Assembly: GCF_000685035.1 (NCBI RefSeq)
Contig: NZ_BAYB01000012.1
Span: forward strand, 186,001-250,000
Reading direction: 5' to 3'
DNA: 64,000 bases
From: Paraburkholderia ferrariae NBRC 106233
GTDB taxonomy: Bacteria > Pseudomonadota > Gammaproteobacteria > Burkholderiales > Burkholderiaceae
In this document: positions 55,545-64,000 of the stretch, in pieces
How the letters are laid out: every line of letters begins with the position of its first letter
Position numbering within the stretch: position 1 is the first letter of the stretch
Notes under the pieces: model-generated
What the model saw: the letters and a program-made list of their open reading frames with translations, nothing else
Database searches by the model: none
Told to the model about the DNA's origin: nothing
Position numbers and translations under genes: made by a program

Positions 55545-56276
55545 TTACCCGTGGTACAGATGATGTTGAAGAATATAGTCCCACACGGCCGCGGGAACCG
55601 GCGCCGCGGTGTGCGGCGCGGCGCCTTCGGGCGCGCAGGCTTGGGTTTCGCGCGCGGCGCGGCAGGCGCGGATCCGGCTGCGGATTTCGGTGGCCGAAAC
55701 GTCGTAGGCCAGTTGTTCGTCGATCACCACGCGGCCGTGCGGCGTTGCGGCAAGCGCGTCGGGCTCGGCGCGGCGCGCGGCGACTTCGGCGGCCACGGCC
55801 GGCGGCAGCGCCGCGAAGTCGAAGCCGGGGCGGCTCGCCACGCCCAGATGCGCGAGTTCGAACAGTTCGCGCCAGGCCTGCCAGGTGTCGAGGTGCAGCA
55901 ACTGATCGGCGCCCATCAGCAGCGTGAGCGAGCATTCGGCGGGGCCGTTGCCGGCGCGCGCGCGAAAGCGCCGCAGCGTTTCGACCGTGTAGGTCGGGCC
56001 GTCGTGCTCGATCTCGTCGGTATCGACCGAGACCGTTACGCCGGGCAGCACGAGCGAGCCGGCCGCCGCGCGCGTCATCGCGAGGCGGTGCCGGGCGGCG
56101 CTCACTTCGGGCTTCTGCCACGGCTGGCCGGCCGGCAGCAGGACGAGCTCGGTCAGATCGAGCAGGCCGGCAAAGCGCCGTGCGAGCGCGAGATGGCCTT
56201 CGTGAACCGGATCGAACGTGCCGCCGAAGAGGCCCACGCGGCGCGCGAGCGGTTGGGACTGGGGAGCGGGCTTCAC
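55545..56276 (-). CDS. nadD: Nicotinate-nucleotide adenylyltransferase
   Basis: A 243-residue enzyme that makes deamido-NAD from nicotinate mononucleotide and ATP. The nucleotidyltransferase motif [11 protein letters not shown] is at 18-28 and the C-terminal phosphate-binding motif SATEIRSRI replaces the common ISSTxIR. The segment [14 protein letters not shown] is typical. An Ala/Glu-rich stretch before the C-terminus is longer than in E. coli. Two bases separate it from rsfS, the conserved nadD-rsfS-rlmH arrangement. Confidence 0.93.
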   Translation of the reverse strand: MKPAPQSQPLARRVGLFGGTFDPVHEGHLALARRFAGLLDLTELVLLPAGQPWQKPEVSAARHRLAMTRAAAGSLVLPGVTVSVDTDEIEHDGPTYTVETLRRFRARAGNGPAECSLTLLMGADQLLHLDTWQAWRELFELAHLGVASRPGFDFAALPPAVAAEVAARRAEPDALAATPHGRVVIDEQLAYDVSATEIRSRIRACRAARETQACAPEGAAPHTAAPVPAAVWDYILQHHLYHG

Positions 56277-56294
56277 AGTATGGGCGTCACGGTG

Positions 56295-57293
56295 TCAGAT
56301 CCAGTCGCGCACCGGCAGGAAGTCGGTGTAGAGGCGCGCTTCGGGCGAACCCACTTGCGGCTGCCAGTCGTAGCGCCAGTTCGCCGTGGGCGGCATCGAC
56401 ATCAGGATCGACTCGGTGCGCCCGCCGCTTTGCAGGCCGAAGTGCGTGCCGCGGTCCCACACCAGGTTGAATTCGACATAGCGGCCGCGACGGTAGGCCT
56501 GGAAATCGCGCTCGGCTTCGCCGAAGGGCAGGGCGCGGCGCTTTTCGACGATCGGCAGGTAGGCCGCGAGGAAGCTGTCGCCCACGCTTTGCATGAGCGC
56601 GAATGCCGCGTCGAAGCCGCCCTCGGCGTAGTCGTCGAAGAAGATCCCGCCCACGCCGCGCGCTTCGTTGCGGTGCTTCAGGAAGAAGTACTCGTCGCAC
56701 CAGCGCTTGAAGCGCGGGTAGAGGCCCTCGCCCCAGGGCGAAACCGCGTCGCGGCAGACGCGGTGGAAGTGCTGCGCGTCTTCTTCGAAGCCGTAGCAGG
56801 GCGTGAGGTCCATGCCGCCGCCGAACCAGAACACCGGCGTTTCGTCGGCCTTCGTGGCGAGCAGCATGCGCACGTTCATGTGCACGGTCGGGCAGTACGG
56901 ATTGCGCGGGTGCAGCACGAGCGAGACGCCCATCGCCTCGAAGCCGCGTCCGTTCAGTTCCGGGCGCGCGGCCGTAGCCGAGGGCGGCAGGGCGTCGCCC
57001 GCCACGTCGGAAAAGCCGATGCCCGCGCGCTCGAAGAACTGGCCGCCTTCCAGGATGCGCGTGCAGCCGCCGCCGCGCAGCTTCTCGCCGGGCGCGCGCT
57101 GCCAGCGGTCAGTGGCGAGCGGCGTGCCGTCGAAGGCGCCAAGCGCGTCGGCAATGCGCGTCTGCAAACCTTCCAGCCAGGCGCGGACGGCCGCGCTGTC
57201 GGCGACGTCATGGGTCACTGCGCTGGCCGTGCTGTCTGCACCGGTGGAGCTTGCGCGCTCGTCCTGAGCGCCGGGGCGGGTCGAATCGGTCAT
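56295..57293 (-). CDS. hemF: Oxygen-dependent coproporphyrinogen III oxidase
   Basis: A 332-residue haem-synthesis enzyme that converts coproporphyrinogen III to protoporphyrinogen IX using oxygen. Signatures are [37 protein letters not shown] and [13 protein letters not shown] 30-residue Thr/Ser/Ala tail precedes the core. The start at 57293 ([10 protein letters not shown]) is used; the frame continues upstream through Arg-rich sequence. It ends 18 bases before nadD. The haem supply fits the cytochrome genes elsewhere in the window. Confidence 0.95.
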   Translation of the reverse strand: MTDSTRPGAQDERASSTGADSTASAVTHDVADSAAVRAWLEGLQTRIADALGAFDGTPLATDRWQRAPGEKLRGGGCTRILEGGQFFERAGIGFSDVAGDALPPSATAARPELNGRGFEAMGVSLVLHPRNPYCPTVHMNVRMLLATKADETPVFWFGGGMDLTPCYGFEEDAQHFHRVCRDAVSPWGEGLYPRFKRWCDEYFFLKHRNEARGVGGIFFDDYAEGGFDAAFALMQSVGDSFLAAYLPIVEKRRALPFGEAERDFQAYRRGRYVEFNLVWDRGTHFGLQSGGRTESILMSMPPTANWRYDWQPQVGSPEARLYTDFLPVRDWI

Positions 57294-57525
57294 GGGTGAA
57301 AAGGCGGGCGGCGTGCCGGGTTTGTGCCGGCGGCGTCGCGGGTTCGTTCTCGGAGCCGTGTCCTGCCGCGCGCGCACGCTTCGCGCGTGGGGCGGCCGAC
57401 AGCGGCAGTGTAGCGCCGATCGGCCTGGCGTCGGGCCGGATGCGTGTTGCGCTCGCCGGGTGTGGCGTGCCCGCCGCGCCTGCGCGGGCTGGCGGGGTGA
57501 TGCCGCGCACCCCTCTGGCTGGCGC

Positions 57526-57552
57526 AAAAAACGGCGGCCCGGGCCATGCCGT
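57526..57552 (-). terminator. Terminator after purD
   Basis: On the minus strand ACGGC and GCCGT pair around a GC-palindromic loop and are followed by a run of six T residues. It lies 40 bases past the purD stop and separates purD from hemF. Confidence 0.6.
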
Positions 57553-57589
57553 CGCCTTGCGGCTCGGCACGCACCGGCCGCGCGGCGTT

Positions 57590-58864
57590 TTACTGCTTGC
57601 GGCCCGCTGCGCGGTAGCCGATGTCGTGGCGATACTGCATGCCGTCGAACGAGATGCGGTTGACGGTCTCGTAGGCGACCGACTGCGCGCTGCGCACCGA
57701 ATCCGCGAGGCCGACCACGCACAGCACGCGGCCACCCGAGGTGACGAGCTTGCCGTCCGCGAACTGCGTGCCCGCGTGGAACGTGACCGAATCGGCGGTT
57801 TCAGCCGGGATCTCGCTGATGCGGTCGCCGTTGCGCGGCGTATCCGGATAGTTGTGGGCGGCGAGCACGACGCCCAGCGCCGTGCGGCGGTCCCATTCGA
57901 GCTCGACCTGGTTGAGCGTGCCCGCGATCGCGTGCTCCACGACTTTCGAGAAGTCGCCCTTCAGGCGCGCCATGATCGGCTGCGTTTCCGGGTCGCCCAT
58001 GCGGCAGTTGAATTCGAGCGTCTTCGGGTTGCCCTGCGCGTCGATCATGAGGCCGGCGTAGAGGAAGCCCGTGAAGCGGATGCCTTCCTTCTCCATGCCC
58101 GCCACGGTCGGCAGGATGATCTCGCGCATCACGCGCGCATGCAGTTGCGGCGTGACGACGGGCGCGGGCGAGTACGCGCCCATGCCGCCCGTGTTCGGGC
58201 CCTGGTCGCCGTCCTGCAGGCGCTTGTGGTCCTGGCTCGAAGCGAGCGCCAGCACGTGCTTGCCGTCCACCATGACGATGAAGCTCGCTTCTTCGCCCGC
58301 GAGGAATTCCTCGATCACGACACGCGCGCCGGCGTCGCCGAGCTTGTTGTCGGCGAGCATCATGTCGATGGCCTGATGGGCTTCTTCCAGCGACATCGCC
58401 ACCACCACGCCCTTGCCCGCGGCGAGGCCGTCGGCCTTGATCACGATGGGCGCGCCGTTCTTCTCGACGTAGGCGTGCGCCGCCGTGGCGTCCGAGAAGG
58501 TCTCGTAGGCGGCCGTGGGGATGTGGTGGCGCTTCATGAACGCCTTGGCGAAGTCCTTCGAGCTTTCGAGCTGCGCGGCTTCCTTCGTCGGGCCGAAGAT
58601 CTTCAGGCCGCGCGCGCGGAACACGTTGACGATGCCGGCCGCGAGCGGCGTTTCCGGCCCGACCACGGTGAAGGCGACCTGCTCGCGCTCGGCGAAATCG
58701 GCGAGCGCGCCGATGTCCGTGATATCGACATTGGCGAGCCGCTCGTCCTGCGCGGTGCCGCCGTTGCCCGGTGCGACGTAGACGAGCTGTACGCGCGGCG
58801 CCTGGGCGAGTTTCCACGCCAGCGCATGTTCGCGGCCGCCAGAACCGACGACGAGTAACTTCAT
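57590..58864 (-). CDS. purD: Phosphoribosylamine-glycine ligase
   Basis: A 424-residue ATP-grasp enzyme, the second step of purine synthesis (phosphoribosylamine plus glycine to GAR). The N-terminal [19 protein letters not shown], the ATP-grasp region [16 protein letters not shown] and [13 protein letters not shown] are diagnostic, and the length is normal. It follows yebC by 131 bases on the same strand. A 296-base gap and terminator separate it from hemF; apart from the terminator this gap shows nothing. Confidence 0.97.
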   Translation of the reverse strand: MKLLVVGSGGREHALAWKLAQAPRVQLVYVAPGNGGTAQDERLANVDITDIGALADFAEREQVAFTVVGPETPLAAGIVNVFRARGLKIFGPTKEAAQLESSKDFAKAFMKRHHIPTAAYETFSDATAAHAYVEKNGAPIVIKADGLAAGKGVVVAMSLEEAHQAIDMMLADNKLGDAGARVVIEEFLAGEEASFIVMVDGKHVLALASSQDHKRLQDGDQGPNTGGMGAYSPAPVVTPQLHARVMREIILPTVAGMEKEGIRFTGFLYAGLMIDAQGNPKTLEFNCRMGDPETQPIMARLKGDFSKVVEHAIAGTLNQVELEWDRRTALGVVLAAHNYPDTPRNGDRISEIPAETADSVTFHAGTQFADGKLVTSGGRVLCVVGLADSVRSAQSVAYETVNRISFDGMQYRHDIGYRAAGRKQ

Positions 58865-58995
58865 GTGAATCCCCGAAAGACCAGAACCAGAAACAGTTGC
58901 GGCCGGCGCGCAATGCGCCGGCCGTGGAAAGCGTGGGTGCCTGCGCGGCCCCGGCAGCCCCCGGCGGGTAGCCCCGGCAGGGCTGGCGAGCGCCT

Positions 58996-59724
58996 TTACT
59001 CCCCGGCGATCGACGCGTTGGTGTACACCTCCTGGACGTCGTCCAGGTTCTCGAGCGCGTCGAGCAGCTTCTGCATCTTCACGGCGTCGTCGCCCGCGAA
59101 TTCGACTTCCGTCTGCGGCTTCATGGTGACTTCGGCCATTTCCGCCTTGAAGCCCGCGGCTTCGAGCGCGGCCTTCACCTTCGGAAACTCGAACGGCGGG
59201 CAGACCACCTCGATGCTGCCGTCGTCGTTGGTCACGACGTCGTCGGCGCCGGCTTCGAGCGCGGCGTCCATCAGCTGGTCCTCGGCGGTGCCCGGCGCGA
59301 ACACGAACTGGCCGACGTGATCGAACATGAACGCCACCGAGCCGTCGGTGCCCATGTTGCCGCCGAACTTCGAGAACGCGTGGCGCACTTCCGCGACGGT
59401 GCGGGTGCGATTGTCCGTCATCGTATCGACGATGACGGCCGCGCCGCCGATGCCGTAGCCTTCGTAGCGGATTTCCTCGTAGCTCGCGCCGTCGACGCCG
59501 CCCACGCCGCGCTGGATCGCGCGGTTGATGTTGTCCTTGGGCATGTTGGCGTCGTAGGCCTTGTCCACGGCCAGACGCAGGCGCGGGTTCGAGTCGGCGT
59601 CGCCTCCGCCCATGCGCGCCGCCACCTGGATTTCCTTGATGAGCCGCGTCCAGACCTTGCCGCGCCTGGCGTCAGCCGCGGCTTTCTTGTGCTTGATGTT
59701 GGCCCATTTCGAATGACCCGCCAT
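58996..59724 (-). CDS. yebC: YebC/PmpR-family regulatory protein
   Basis: A 242-residue protein of the TACO1/YebC family. The start [16 protein letters not shown] and the segments [21 protein letters not shown] and [14 protein letters not shown] are family signatures. Members act as DNA-binding regulators or, by recent work, as translation factors that help ribosomes through proline-rich stretches. GGAGA precedes the ATG at 59724. The frame extends upstream without conserved sequence. Confidence 0.95.
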   Translation of the reverse strand: MAGHSKWANIKHKKAAADARRGKVWTRLIKEIQVAARMGGGDADSNPRLRLAVDKAYDANMPKDNINRAIQRGVGGVDGASYEEIRYEGYGIGGAAVIVDTMTDNRTRTVAEVRHAFSKFGGNMGTDGSVAFMFDHVGQFVFAPGTAEDQLMDAALEAGADDVVTNDDGSIEVVCPPFEFPKVKAALEAAGFKAEMAEVTMKPQTEVEFAGDDAVKMQKLLDALENLDDVQEVYTNASIAGE

Positions 59725-60115
59725 ACCTATCTCCGTCGCACGCCGATGCGTGCATGGTGCAATGTGCAGTTGTCGATGCGTGTTCGCGGGCACGGCCGGC
59801 GGCGCGCGGCGCATGCCTGGCGCTCGAGCGCCGGGTGCGGCGCGTGGCCGGGGTGCCCATGAGTGTCTTGTTCGCCGGTTCTGTCCACCCGCGCGGCGCG
59901 GTCCGGCCGCGCGCTCGCGTCCGGCGCCGGGCCGCAGGGCATGCTGGCCGCGCACGGCTTCGTGCATCCCGTGCCCATGCGTGCGCGCAACGCGGCGCTC
60001 GCCCGGGTCAGGTGGATCTGAATTTTATCACGCCGGGGGCGTCCGGCCCCGCCCCGGAGTGCGGGAAAGGCCGGATTGCAGGGCGGCGGGCACGCTGCCC
60101 GGCCGCCCTGCGGCG
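59725..60115. other. Gap between upp and yebC
   Basis: 391 bases. Next to upp a long GC-rich hairpin (about 60079-60110, GCAGGGCGGC with GCCGCCCTGC) probably ends upp transcription. The only AT-rich spot, about 60014-60031, reads TAAAAT on the minus strand and may be a -10 for yebC with no good -35. No gene is evident. Confidence 0.4.
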
Positions 60116-60766
60116 TCAGTTCTTCGTGCCGAACAGGCGGTCGCCCGCGTCGCCGAGGCCGGGCACGATGTAGGCGTGCCCGTCGAGGTGCGAATCGAGC
60201 GAGGCGACGTAGAGCTTCACGTCCGGGTGGGCCTTCTGGAACACCTCCACGCCTTCGGGCGCGGCCACGAGCGCGAGGAACGAGATGCGCTCGCCCGTCA
60301 CGCCGCGGCGTTTGAGGACGTCGATGGCATGCGCGGCCGAGTAGCCCGTGGCGACCATCGGGTCGCACAGGATGAAGTTGCGGTCTTCGAGATCGGGCAG
60401 GCGCACGAGGTATTCCACGGGGCGGTGGTCGTCGGCGCGATACACGCCGATATGGCCGACACGGGCCGACGGGATCAGCTCGAGCAGGCCGTCCGACATG
60501 CCCACGCCCGCGCGCAGCACCGGCACGATGGCGAGCTTCTTGCCCGCGATCACGGGGGCGTCCACCTCCACGAGCGGGGTTTGCACGCGGCGCGTGGTGA
60601 CCGGCAGCTCGCGCGTGATTTCGTAGCCCATCAGCAGCGTGATCTCGCGCAGCAGCTCGCGGAACGTCCGGGTGGACGTGTCCTTGTCGCGCATGTGGGT
60701 GAGCTTGTGCTGGATCAGCGGGTGGTCGAGGATGAAGAGGTTCGGAAAGCGGCTGTCCTGTTTCAT
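60116..60766 (-). CDS. upp: Uracil phosphoribosyltransferase
   Basis: A 216-residue pyrimidine salvage enzyme that makes UMP from uracil and PRPP. The family start [24 protein letters not shown], the PRPP-binding loop [12 protein letters not shown] and the C-terminal uracil-binding [16 protein letters not shown] are present. TATACT on the minus strand lies 82 bases upstream. It is separate from yebC and divergent from the SDR-like gene. No uracil permease is next to it. Confidence 0.96.
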   Translation of the reverse strand: MKQDSRFPNLFILDHPLIQHKLTHMRDKDTSTRTFRELLREITLLMGYEITRELPVTTRRVQTPLVEVDAPVIAGKKLAIVPVLRAGVGMSDGLLELIPSARVGHIGVYRADDHRPVEYLVRLPDLEDRNFILCDPMVATGYSAAHAIDVLKRRGVTGERISFLALVAAPEGVEVFQKAHPDVKLYVASLDSHLDGHAYIVPGLGDAGDRLFGTKN

Positions 60767-60847
60767 GGCGGGGCGCACGAGGCTGCAAGAAAAATCGGGG
60801 AATCGGCTGGGCCGGCGCGAGGGCGTGGGCGCCGCGCTACAGCCGCA

Positions 60848-60853
60848 AGTATA
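60848..60853 (-). promoter_or_regulatory. Candidate -10 element of upp
   Basis: TATACT on the minus strand in a local AT-rich patch. It places the start of transcription about 75 bases before upp. Confidence 0.42.
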
Positions 60854-61005
60854 CGGGAACTCCCCCGGTTCCGGCATGCTCCGGGGTGGTTCCGCCGTGC
60901 TCGCGCAGCGGTTTCGGGCCGGCCCGGGAGCGCGTTCGGCGCCGGGCGGAGTGGGCCGGACCGGCCTTTCCCGGGCCGGTGCGGGCGCGCCGCGCGCGAT
61001 TCTTC

Positions 61006-61011
61006 TAGAAT
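61006..61011 (+). promoter_or_regulatory. Candidate -10 element of the SDR-like gene
   Basis: TAGAAT, part of a TTCTAGAA palindrome, gives a leader of about 68 bases. Confidence 0.38.
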
Positions 61012-61085
61012 CCGGAAGGGCGGGGCGGCCCCATGGGCGCGTCCTTCATGCAACTGTCATGCAAGCCGGAACAGGACCTCTACAC

Positions 61086-61865
61086 ATGGACATGGGCATC
61101 GCAGGGCGCCACGCGCTCGTCTGCGCGGCAAGCAAGGGCTTGGGCCGCGGCTGCGCCGAGGCGCTGGCGGCCGAGGGCGCGAACATCACGATCGTCGCGC
61201 GCACCGAACAGACGCTGGAAGAAACCGCCGCGCGGATCCGCACGAGCACGGGCGTGGCGGTGAAAACCGTGGCGTGCGACATCACCACGGCCGAAGGCCG
61301 CGCTGCCGCGCTCGCCGCGAGCGGCCAGCCGGACATTCTCGTGACCAACGCGGGCGGGCCGCCGCCGGGCGACTTCCGCACTTTCACGCACGAGGCATGG
61401 AGCGCGGCGCTCGAAGCCAACATGCTCACGCCCATCGCGCTGATCCAGGCGACGATCGACGGCATGATCGCGCGCGGCTTCGGGCGCATCGTCAACATCA
61501 CGAGTTCTTCCGTGAAGGCGCCCATCGACGTGCTGGGCCTCTCGAACGGCGCGCGTTCGGGGCTGACGGGGTTCGTCGCCGGCGTCGCGCGCCAGGTGGC
61601 CGCCACGGGCGTCACGATCAACAACCTGCTGCCGGGCGCGTTCGACACCGACCGCATCGAGGCCACGATCGTCGCCCAGGCGAAGGCGACCCACCGGCCG
61701 GTCGATGAGGTGCGCGAGCGCCGCATCGCGACGATCCCGGCGCGCCGCTTCGGTACGCCCGAGGAATTCGGGCGCGCCTGCGCGTTCCTGTGCAGCGTGC
61801 ACGCGGGGTATATCACCGGGCAGAACTGGCTGATCGACGGCGGCGCCTATCCGGGCACGTTCTAG
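61086..61865 (+). CDS. SDR-family oxidoreductase-like protein with atypical active site
   Basis: A 259-residue protein with the short-chain dehydrogenase fold. The glycine loop reads AASKGLGRGCA instead of TGxxxGIG, and LVTNAGGPPPG corresponds to the NNAG motif. The catalytic Ser is present (NITSSSVKAP), but the YxxxK pair is replaced: GLSNGARSG aligns Ser and Arg there. The C-terminal ITGQNWLIDGGAYPGTF is normal. It resembles a known subgroup of BKR-like SDRs that lack the classical catalytic residues. AGGA lies ten bases before the ATG. mgsA follows after 87 bases, so they may be one unit. Confidence 0.85.
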   Translation: MDMGIAGRHALVCAASKGLGRGCAEALAAEGANITIVARTEQTLEETAARIRTSTGVAVKTVACDITTAEGRAAALAASGQPDILVTNAGGPPPGDFRTFTHEAWSAALEANMLTPIALIQATIDGMIARGFGRIVNITSSSVKAPIDVLGLSNGARSGLTGFVAGVARQVAATGVTINNLLPGAFDTDRIEATIVAQAKATHRPVDEVRERRIATIPARRFGTPEEFGRACAFLCSVHAGYITGQNWLIDGGAYPGTF

Positions 61866-61952
61866 CCGGGTACATTCGGGCCTGTGCCCGCCGCTTCGGC
61901 GCCCGGGCGCACCGACCGTCACTACTTACCGAAACGAAGGAGCATCGAAGTC

Positions 61953-62342
61953 ATGTCAACCCGCGTCGCGCTGATCGCACACGACCACAAGAAGGACGAC
62001 ATCGTCAAACTGGCCGGCGAGTACGCCGACGCCCTGCGCCGCTGCGAGATCATCGCCACGGGCACGACCGGCTCGCGCATCGAGGCGGCGCACGGCCTGA
62101 ACGTCGAACGCATGCTCTCCGGCCCGCATGGCGGCGACCTGCAGATCGGGGCGCAACTGGCCGAAGGCCGCGTGGACATGGTCATCTTCCTGCGCGACCC
62201 GATGACGCCGCAGCCGCACGAACCCGACATCAACGCGCTCGTGCGGGCCTGCGACGTGCACAACGTGCCGTGCGCGACCAATATTTCGACGGCGCGCATG
62301 ATACTCGACGTGCTGAGGCTGCGCCTCACCGACGCGATCTGA
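61953..62342 (+). CDS. mgsA: Methylglyoxal synthase
   Basis: A 129-residue enzyme that converts dihydroxyacetone phosphate to methylglyoxal, a bypass of glycolysis under phosphate stress. The start [14 protein letters not shown], the phosphate loop [10 protein letters not shown], the catalytic Asp region [17 protein letters not shown] and the late [11 protein letters not shown] are all typical. It is slightly shorter than E. coli MgsA (152), as in many species. AAGGAG lies upstream. Its operon partners are SDR-like and quinone-oxidoreductase genes. Confidence 0.94.
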   Translation: MSTRVALIAHDHKKDDIVKLAGEYADALRRCEIIATGTTGSRIEAAHGLNVERMLSGPHGGDLQIGAQLAEGRVDMVIFLRDPMTPQPHEPDINALVRACDVHNVPCATNISTARMILDVLRLRLTDAI

Positions 62343-62451
62343 GCGGGCGCCGCCGGGCGCACTCCGCCACCGGCCGCGGGCTGCCGGCCACCGGTTACGC
62401 AAGGGCGGCCGCGCCACCGAACACCGAAGCAACTAATCGACAGGAGACACG

Positions 62452-63426
62452 ATGAGCAAGGCTATCCGTATCGAGAAGACCGGCGGCCCGGAGGTCATGA
62501 AGTGGGTGGACGTCGAAGTGGGCGAGCCCGGCGAGGGCCAGATTCGCCTGAAGCAGACGGCATGCGGGCTGAACTACATCGACGTGTATTTTCGTACCGG
62601 CCTCTATCCGCAGCCGCTGCCCGCGGGACTCGGCATGGAGGCGGCGGGCGAGGTGAGCGCGGTGGGCCCGGGCGTGAGCGGGCTCGAAGTGGGCGACCGC
62701 GTGGCCTACGTGGCGCGGCCGCCGGGCGCCTACGCCGAGGAGCGCGTGCTGCGCGCGGACCAGGTGATCCGCCTGCCCGACGCGATCAGCGACGAGGCCG
62801 CCGCCTCGATCATGCTGCAGGGCCTGACCGCCCAATACCTGCTGCGCCGCACCTACCGCGTGAAGGCCGGCGACACCATTCTCATCCAGGCCGCCGCGGG
62901 CGGGGTCGGGCTGCTGGTGTGCCAGTGGGCCAAGGCGCTCGGCGCGACGGTGATCGGCACCGTGGGCTCCGACGAAAAGGCCGCCGTCGCGAAGGCGCAC
63001 GGCTGCGACCATCCCATCGTCTACACGCGCGAAGACTTCACGGCCCGCGTGCGCGAGATCACGCACGGCGCGGGCGTGCCCGTGGTGTACGACTCGATCG
63101 GCAAGGACACGTTTCAGAAGTCGCTCGACTGCCTCGCGCCGCTCGGGCTCTTCGTGAGCTTCGGCAATGCCTCGGGGCCGCTGCCGCCCATCGACTCGTC
63201 CGAGTTCGCCGGACGCGGGTCGCTTTTCTTTACGCGCCCCACGCTCTTTACCTATATCGCCAAACGCAGCGACTACGAGGCGATGGCCGCCGAGCTCTTC
63301 GAAGTCGTGGCCTCGGGCAAGGTGAAGACATCGATCAACCAGCGCTACGCGCTCGCCGACGTGGCGCAGGCTCATGCGGACCTCGAAGCGCGCCGCACCA
63401 CGGGCTCGACCATTCTGATTCCCTGA
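62452..63426 (+). CDS. qor: NADPH:quinone oxidoreductase (zeta-crystallin type)
   Basis: A 324-residue medium-chain dehydrogenase without catalytic zinc. The start IRIEKTGGPEVMKWVDVEV, the segment CGLNYIDVYFRTGLY and the nucleotide loop IQAAAGGVGLLVCQWAKALGA are Qor signatures. It reduces quinones with NADPH by one-electron transfer. A good CAGGAGA precedes the ATG. It follows mgsA by 109 bases and ends with a terminator. Confidence 0.93.
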   Translation: MSKAIRIEKTGGPEVMKWVDVEVGEPGEGQIRLKQTACGLNYIDVYFRTGLYPQPLPAGLGMEAAGEVSAVGPGVSGLEVGDRVAYVARPPGAYAEERVLRADQVIRLPDAISDEAAASIMLQGLTAQYLLRRTYRVKAGDTILIQAAAGGVGLLVCQWAKALGATVIGTVGSDEKAAVAKAHGCDHPIVYTREDFTARVREITHGAGVPVVYDSIGKDTFQKSLDCLAPLGLFVSFGNASGPLPPIDSSEFAGRGSLFFTRPTLFTYIAKRSDYEAMAAELFEVVASGKVKTSINQRYALADVAQAHADLEARRTTGSTILIP

Positions 63427-63478
63427 TTCCCCGATTGCGGCATGTGCGGCGCTGCCGGGCGTTCGCTAACCTCCCCGC

Positions 63479-63506
63479 GCGCAGGCGGCCCCGCCTGCGC
63501 CGTTTT
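63479..63506 (+). terminator. Terminator after qor
   Basis: GCGCAGGCG (63479-63487) and CGCCTGCGC (63492-63500) pair around a 4-base loop, followed by CG and TTTT. Confidence 0.8.
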
Positions 63507-63563
63507 CCCTTCCCCTGGTTCTCTCGCCTGTCCCGGCTTTTGACCGCCGGCGCCCTCTGCGTG

Positions 63564-63600
63564 TTTACGCTTTTTTTATACCGCTCCCACCACCTTTAAT
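63564..63600 (+). promoter_or_regulatory. kdp promoter with a KdpE-like operator
   Basis: TTTACG-CTTTT-TTTATA at 63564-63580 is a direct repeat of TTTAYR with a 5-base spacer. The E. coli KdpE site at kdpFABC has the same layout (TTTATA-CTTTT-TTTACA), as I recall it. TTTAAT at 63595-63600 can serve as the -10, and the operator then covers the -35 position, as for a class II activator. Transcription would begin near 63607, about 58 bases before the first small gene. Confidence 0.65.
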
Positions 63601-63664
63601 CCGTTCTTGACGGGGAAACCCTTACTGTTGCGCCATCCGTCATCCGTGAATGGAGAACACGACA

Positions 63665-63790
63665 ATGGATGTGCTGTATATCGGGGGGCTAGCGGTATTC
63701 GCGGGGCTCACATATGCGTTAATCGCCGGCTGCGAGAAGCTCATGCAGTACCGGCGCGGGGATCGCGGCGCTACAGGAGCTCGTTCATGA
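63665..63790 (+). CDS. Tiny membrane protein encoded ahead of kdpF
   Basis: A 41-residue protein beginning MDVLYIGGLAVFAGLTYALI, followed by AGCEKLMQYRR and a basic tail. It has one membrane segment (about 3-22) and then a positive end, so the C-terminus should be cytoplasmic. GGAG lies about 9 bases before the ATG. Its stop overlaps the kdpF start as ATGA, so it is translationally coupled into the kdp operon. I know no named family for it; by place and size it could be an extra Kdp accessory subunit. Confidence 0.7.
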   Translation: MDVLYIGGLAVFAGLTYALIAGCEKLMQYRRGDRGATGARS

Positions 63791-63879
63791 CCTGGATTCT
63801 TTGGTTGTCGGGAGCGGCGACGCTCCTGCTGTTCGTCTATCTGGTCCATGCGCTGCTGCGCGCGGAGGATATCGAATGA
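63787..63879 (+). CDS. kdpF: Potassium-transporting ATPase small subunit KdpF
   Basis: A 30-residue single-span membrane peptide, MTWILWLSGAATLLLFVYLV then HALLRAEDIE. Size, hydrophobicity, the charged end (LLRAEDI) and position in front of kdpA match KdpF, which stabilises the KdpABC pump. It overlaps its neighbours on both sides by ATGA. Confidence 0.9.
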   Translation: MTWILWLSGAATLLLFVYLVHALLRAEDIE

Positions 63880-64000
63880 ACGGCAATAATCTGCTGCAGA
63901 CCGGCCTTTTCGTCGTCGTCCTGCTCGCGCTGGCCGTGCCGGTGGCCGGCTATATCACGCGCGTACTCGACGGGCGTTCGCGCGTCGTGCGTCTTTTCGC
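63876..64000 (+). CDS. kdpA: Potassium-transporting ATPase subunit KdpA, N-terminus only
   Basis: The first 41 residues (MNGNNLLQTGLFVVVLLALA, then VPVAGYITRVLDG) are visible before the window ends. The first membrane helix and following PVAGYITRVLDG match KdpA, the potassium-selective channel-like subunit of the high-affinity KdpFABC pump. The rest of the operon (kdpB, kdpC and perhaps kdpDE) should lie beyond the edge. Confidence 0.9.
   Translation, partial: MNGNNLLQTGLFVVVLLALAVPVAGYITRVLDGRSRVVRLF

Larger units (their letters stand above)
60767..61085. other. Divergent promoter region between upp and the SDR-like gene
   Basis: About 320 bases. Two -10-like hexamers are visible: TATACT on the minus strand (60848-60853) for upp and TAGAAT on the plus strand (61006-61011) for the SDR-like gene. 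Both lack good -35 elements. The rest is GC-rich and featureless. Confidence 0.45.

Noticed and set aside
59750-61708. Open frame of 652 codons on the plus strand across upp and the SDR-like gene
   Set aside because: It crosses the intergenic promoter region and lies antisense to upp. No family resemblance.

Overview
The window is high-GC DNA (roughly two-thirds G+C by eye) from a member of the Burkholderiaceae, most likely Paraburkholderia or Burkholderia. The evidence is gene content and order: a yebC-purD-hemF-nadD-rsfS-rlmH-maf-rng block, an rnfB-nth-DUF1841 block, an intracellular polyhydroxybutyrate depolymerase, a very long FtsK paralogue, a DUF4148 protein, and a DUF3311/symporter pair. 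It reads as ordinary chromosome carrying mostly housekeeping genes. I see no complete insertion sequence, prophage, CRISPR array, rRNA or tRNA.

Layout. 1-6426: end of an aminotransferase gene, htpG behind a very good heat-shock (sigma-32) promoter, ubiC, a uracil/deoxyinosine-type DNA glycosylase, the wreck of a ccdAB toxin-antitoxin pair, a TolA-like lipoprotein and a spermidine-synthase-like protein. 6727-16591: DUF3311 plus sodium:solute symporter, an FUSC-type membrane protein, a VOC protein, transaldolase, a BenE transporter, a MoxR ATPase/VWA pair and two tandem c-type cytochromes. 16776-25268: DUF1841, endonuclease III (apparently frameshifted in its iron-sulfur cluster), RnfB, a TetR regulator, PHB depolymerase, a GH15 glucoamylase/trehalase-like enzyme, a tiny membrane protein and a periplasmic beta-propeller lactonase. 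25351-36007: giant FtsK, META-domain lipoprotein, purT, two small envelope proteins, then a ThDP enzyme and aldehyde dehydrogenase that form a two-gene unit. 36465-49544: RhlE helicase with a long leader, gluQ, trhO, dnaE, two LPS-type glycosyltransferases around msbA, DUF4148 and mnmH. 49729-52091: an accessory patch with a beta-lactamase-fold lipoprotein, a broken alpha/beta hydrolase and a DUF4279 gene coupled to the tail of a lower-GC gene. 52132-60766: the conserved minus-strand block from upp/yebC to rng. 61086-64000: an SDR-like protein, methylglyoxal synthase, a quinone oxidoreductase and the start of the kdp potassium-pump operon.

How the parts relate. The translation, RNA-processing and nucleotide functions cluster (gluQ, trhO, mnmH, rng, rlmH, rsfS, yebC, purD, purT, upp, maf), as do envelope/LPS functions (msbA, two glycosyltransferases, the MliC-like and META proteins). 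The observations most worth a second look are: a KdpE-like operator and an extra tiny membrane gene ahead of kdpF; the single-base lesion in nth at the fourth cluster cysteine; the degraded ccdAB locus; the DUF4279 gene next to a hydrolase wreck; an RsfS with a histone-H1-like tail; and ubiC and dnaE start codons placed exactly where transcription should begin. I did not find one large undescribed system. All family names rest on reading the sequence, with no database search.
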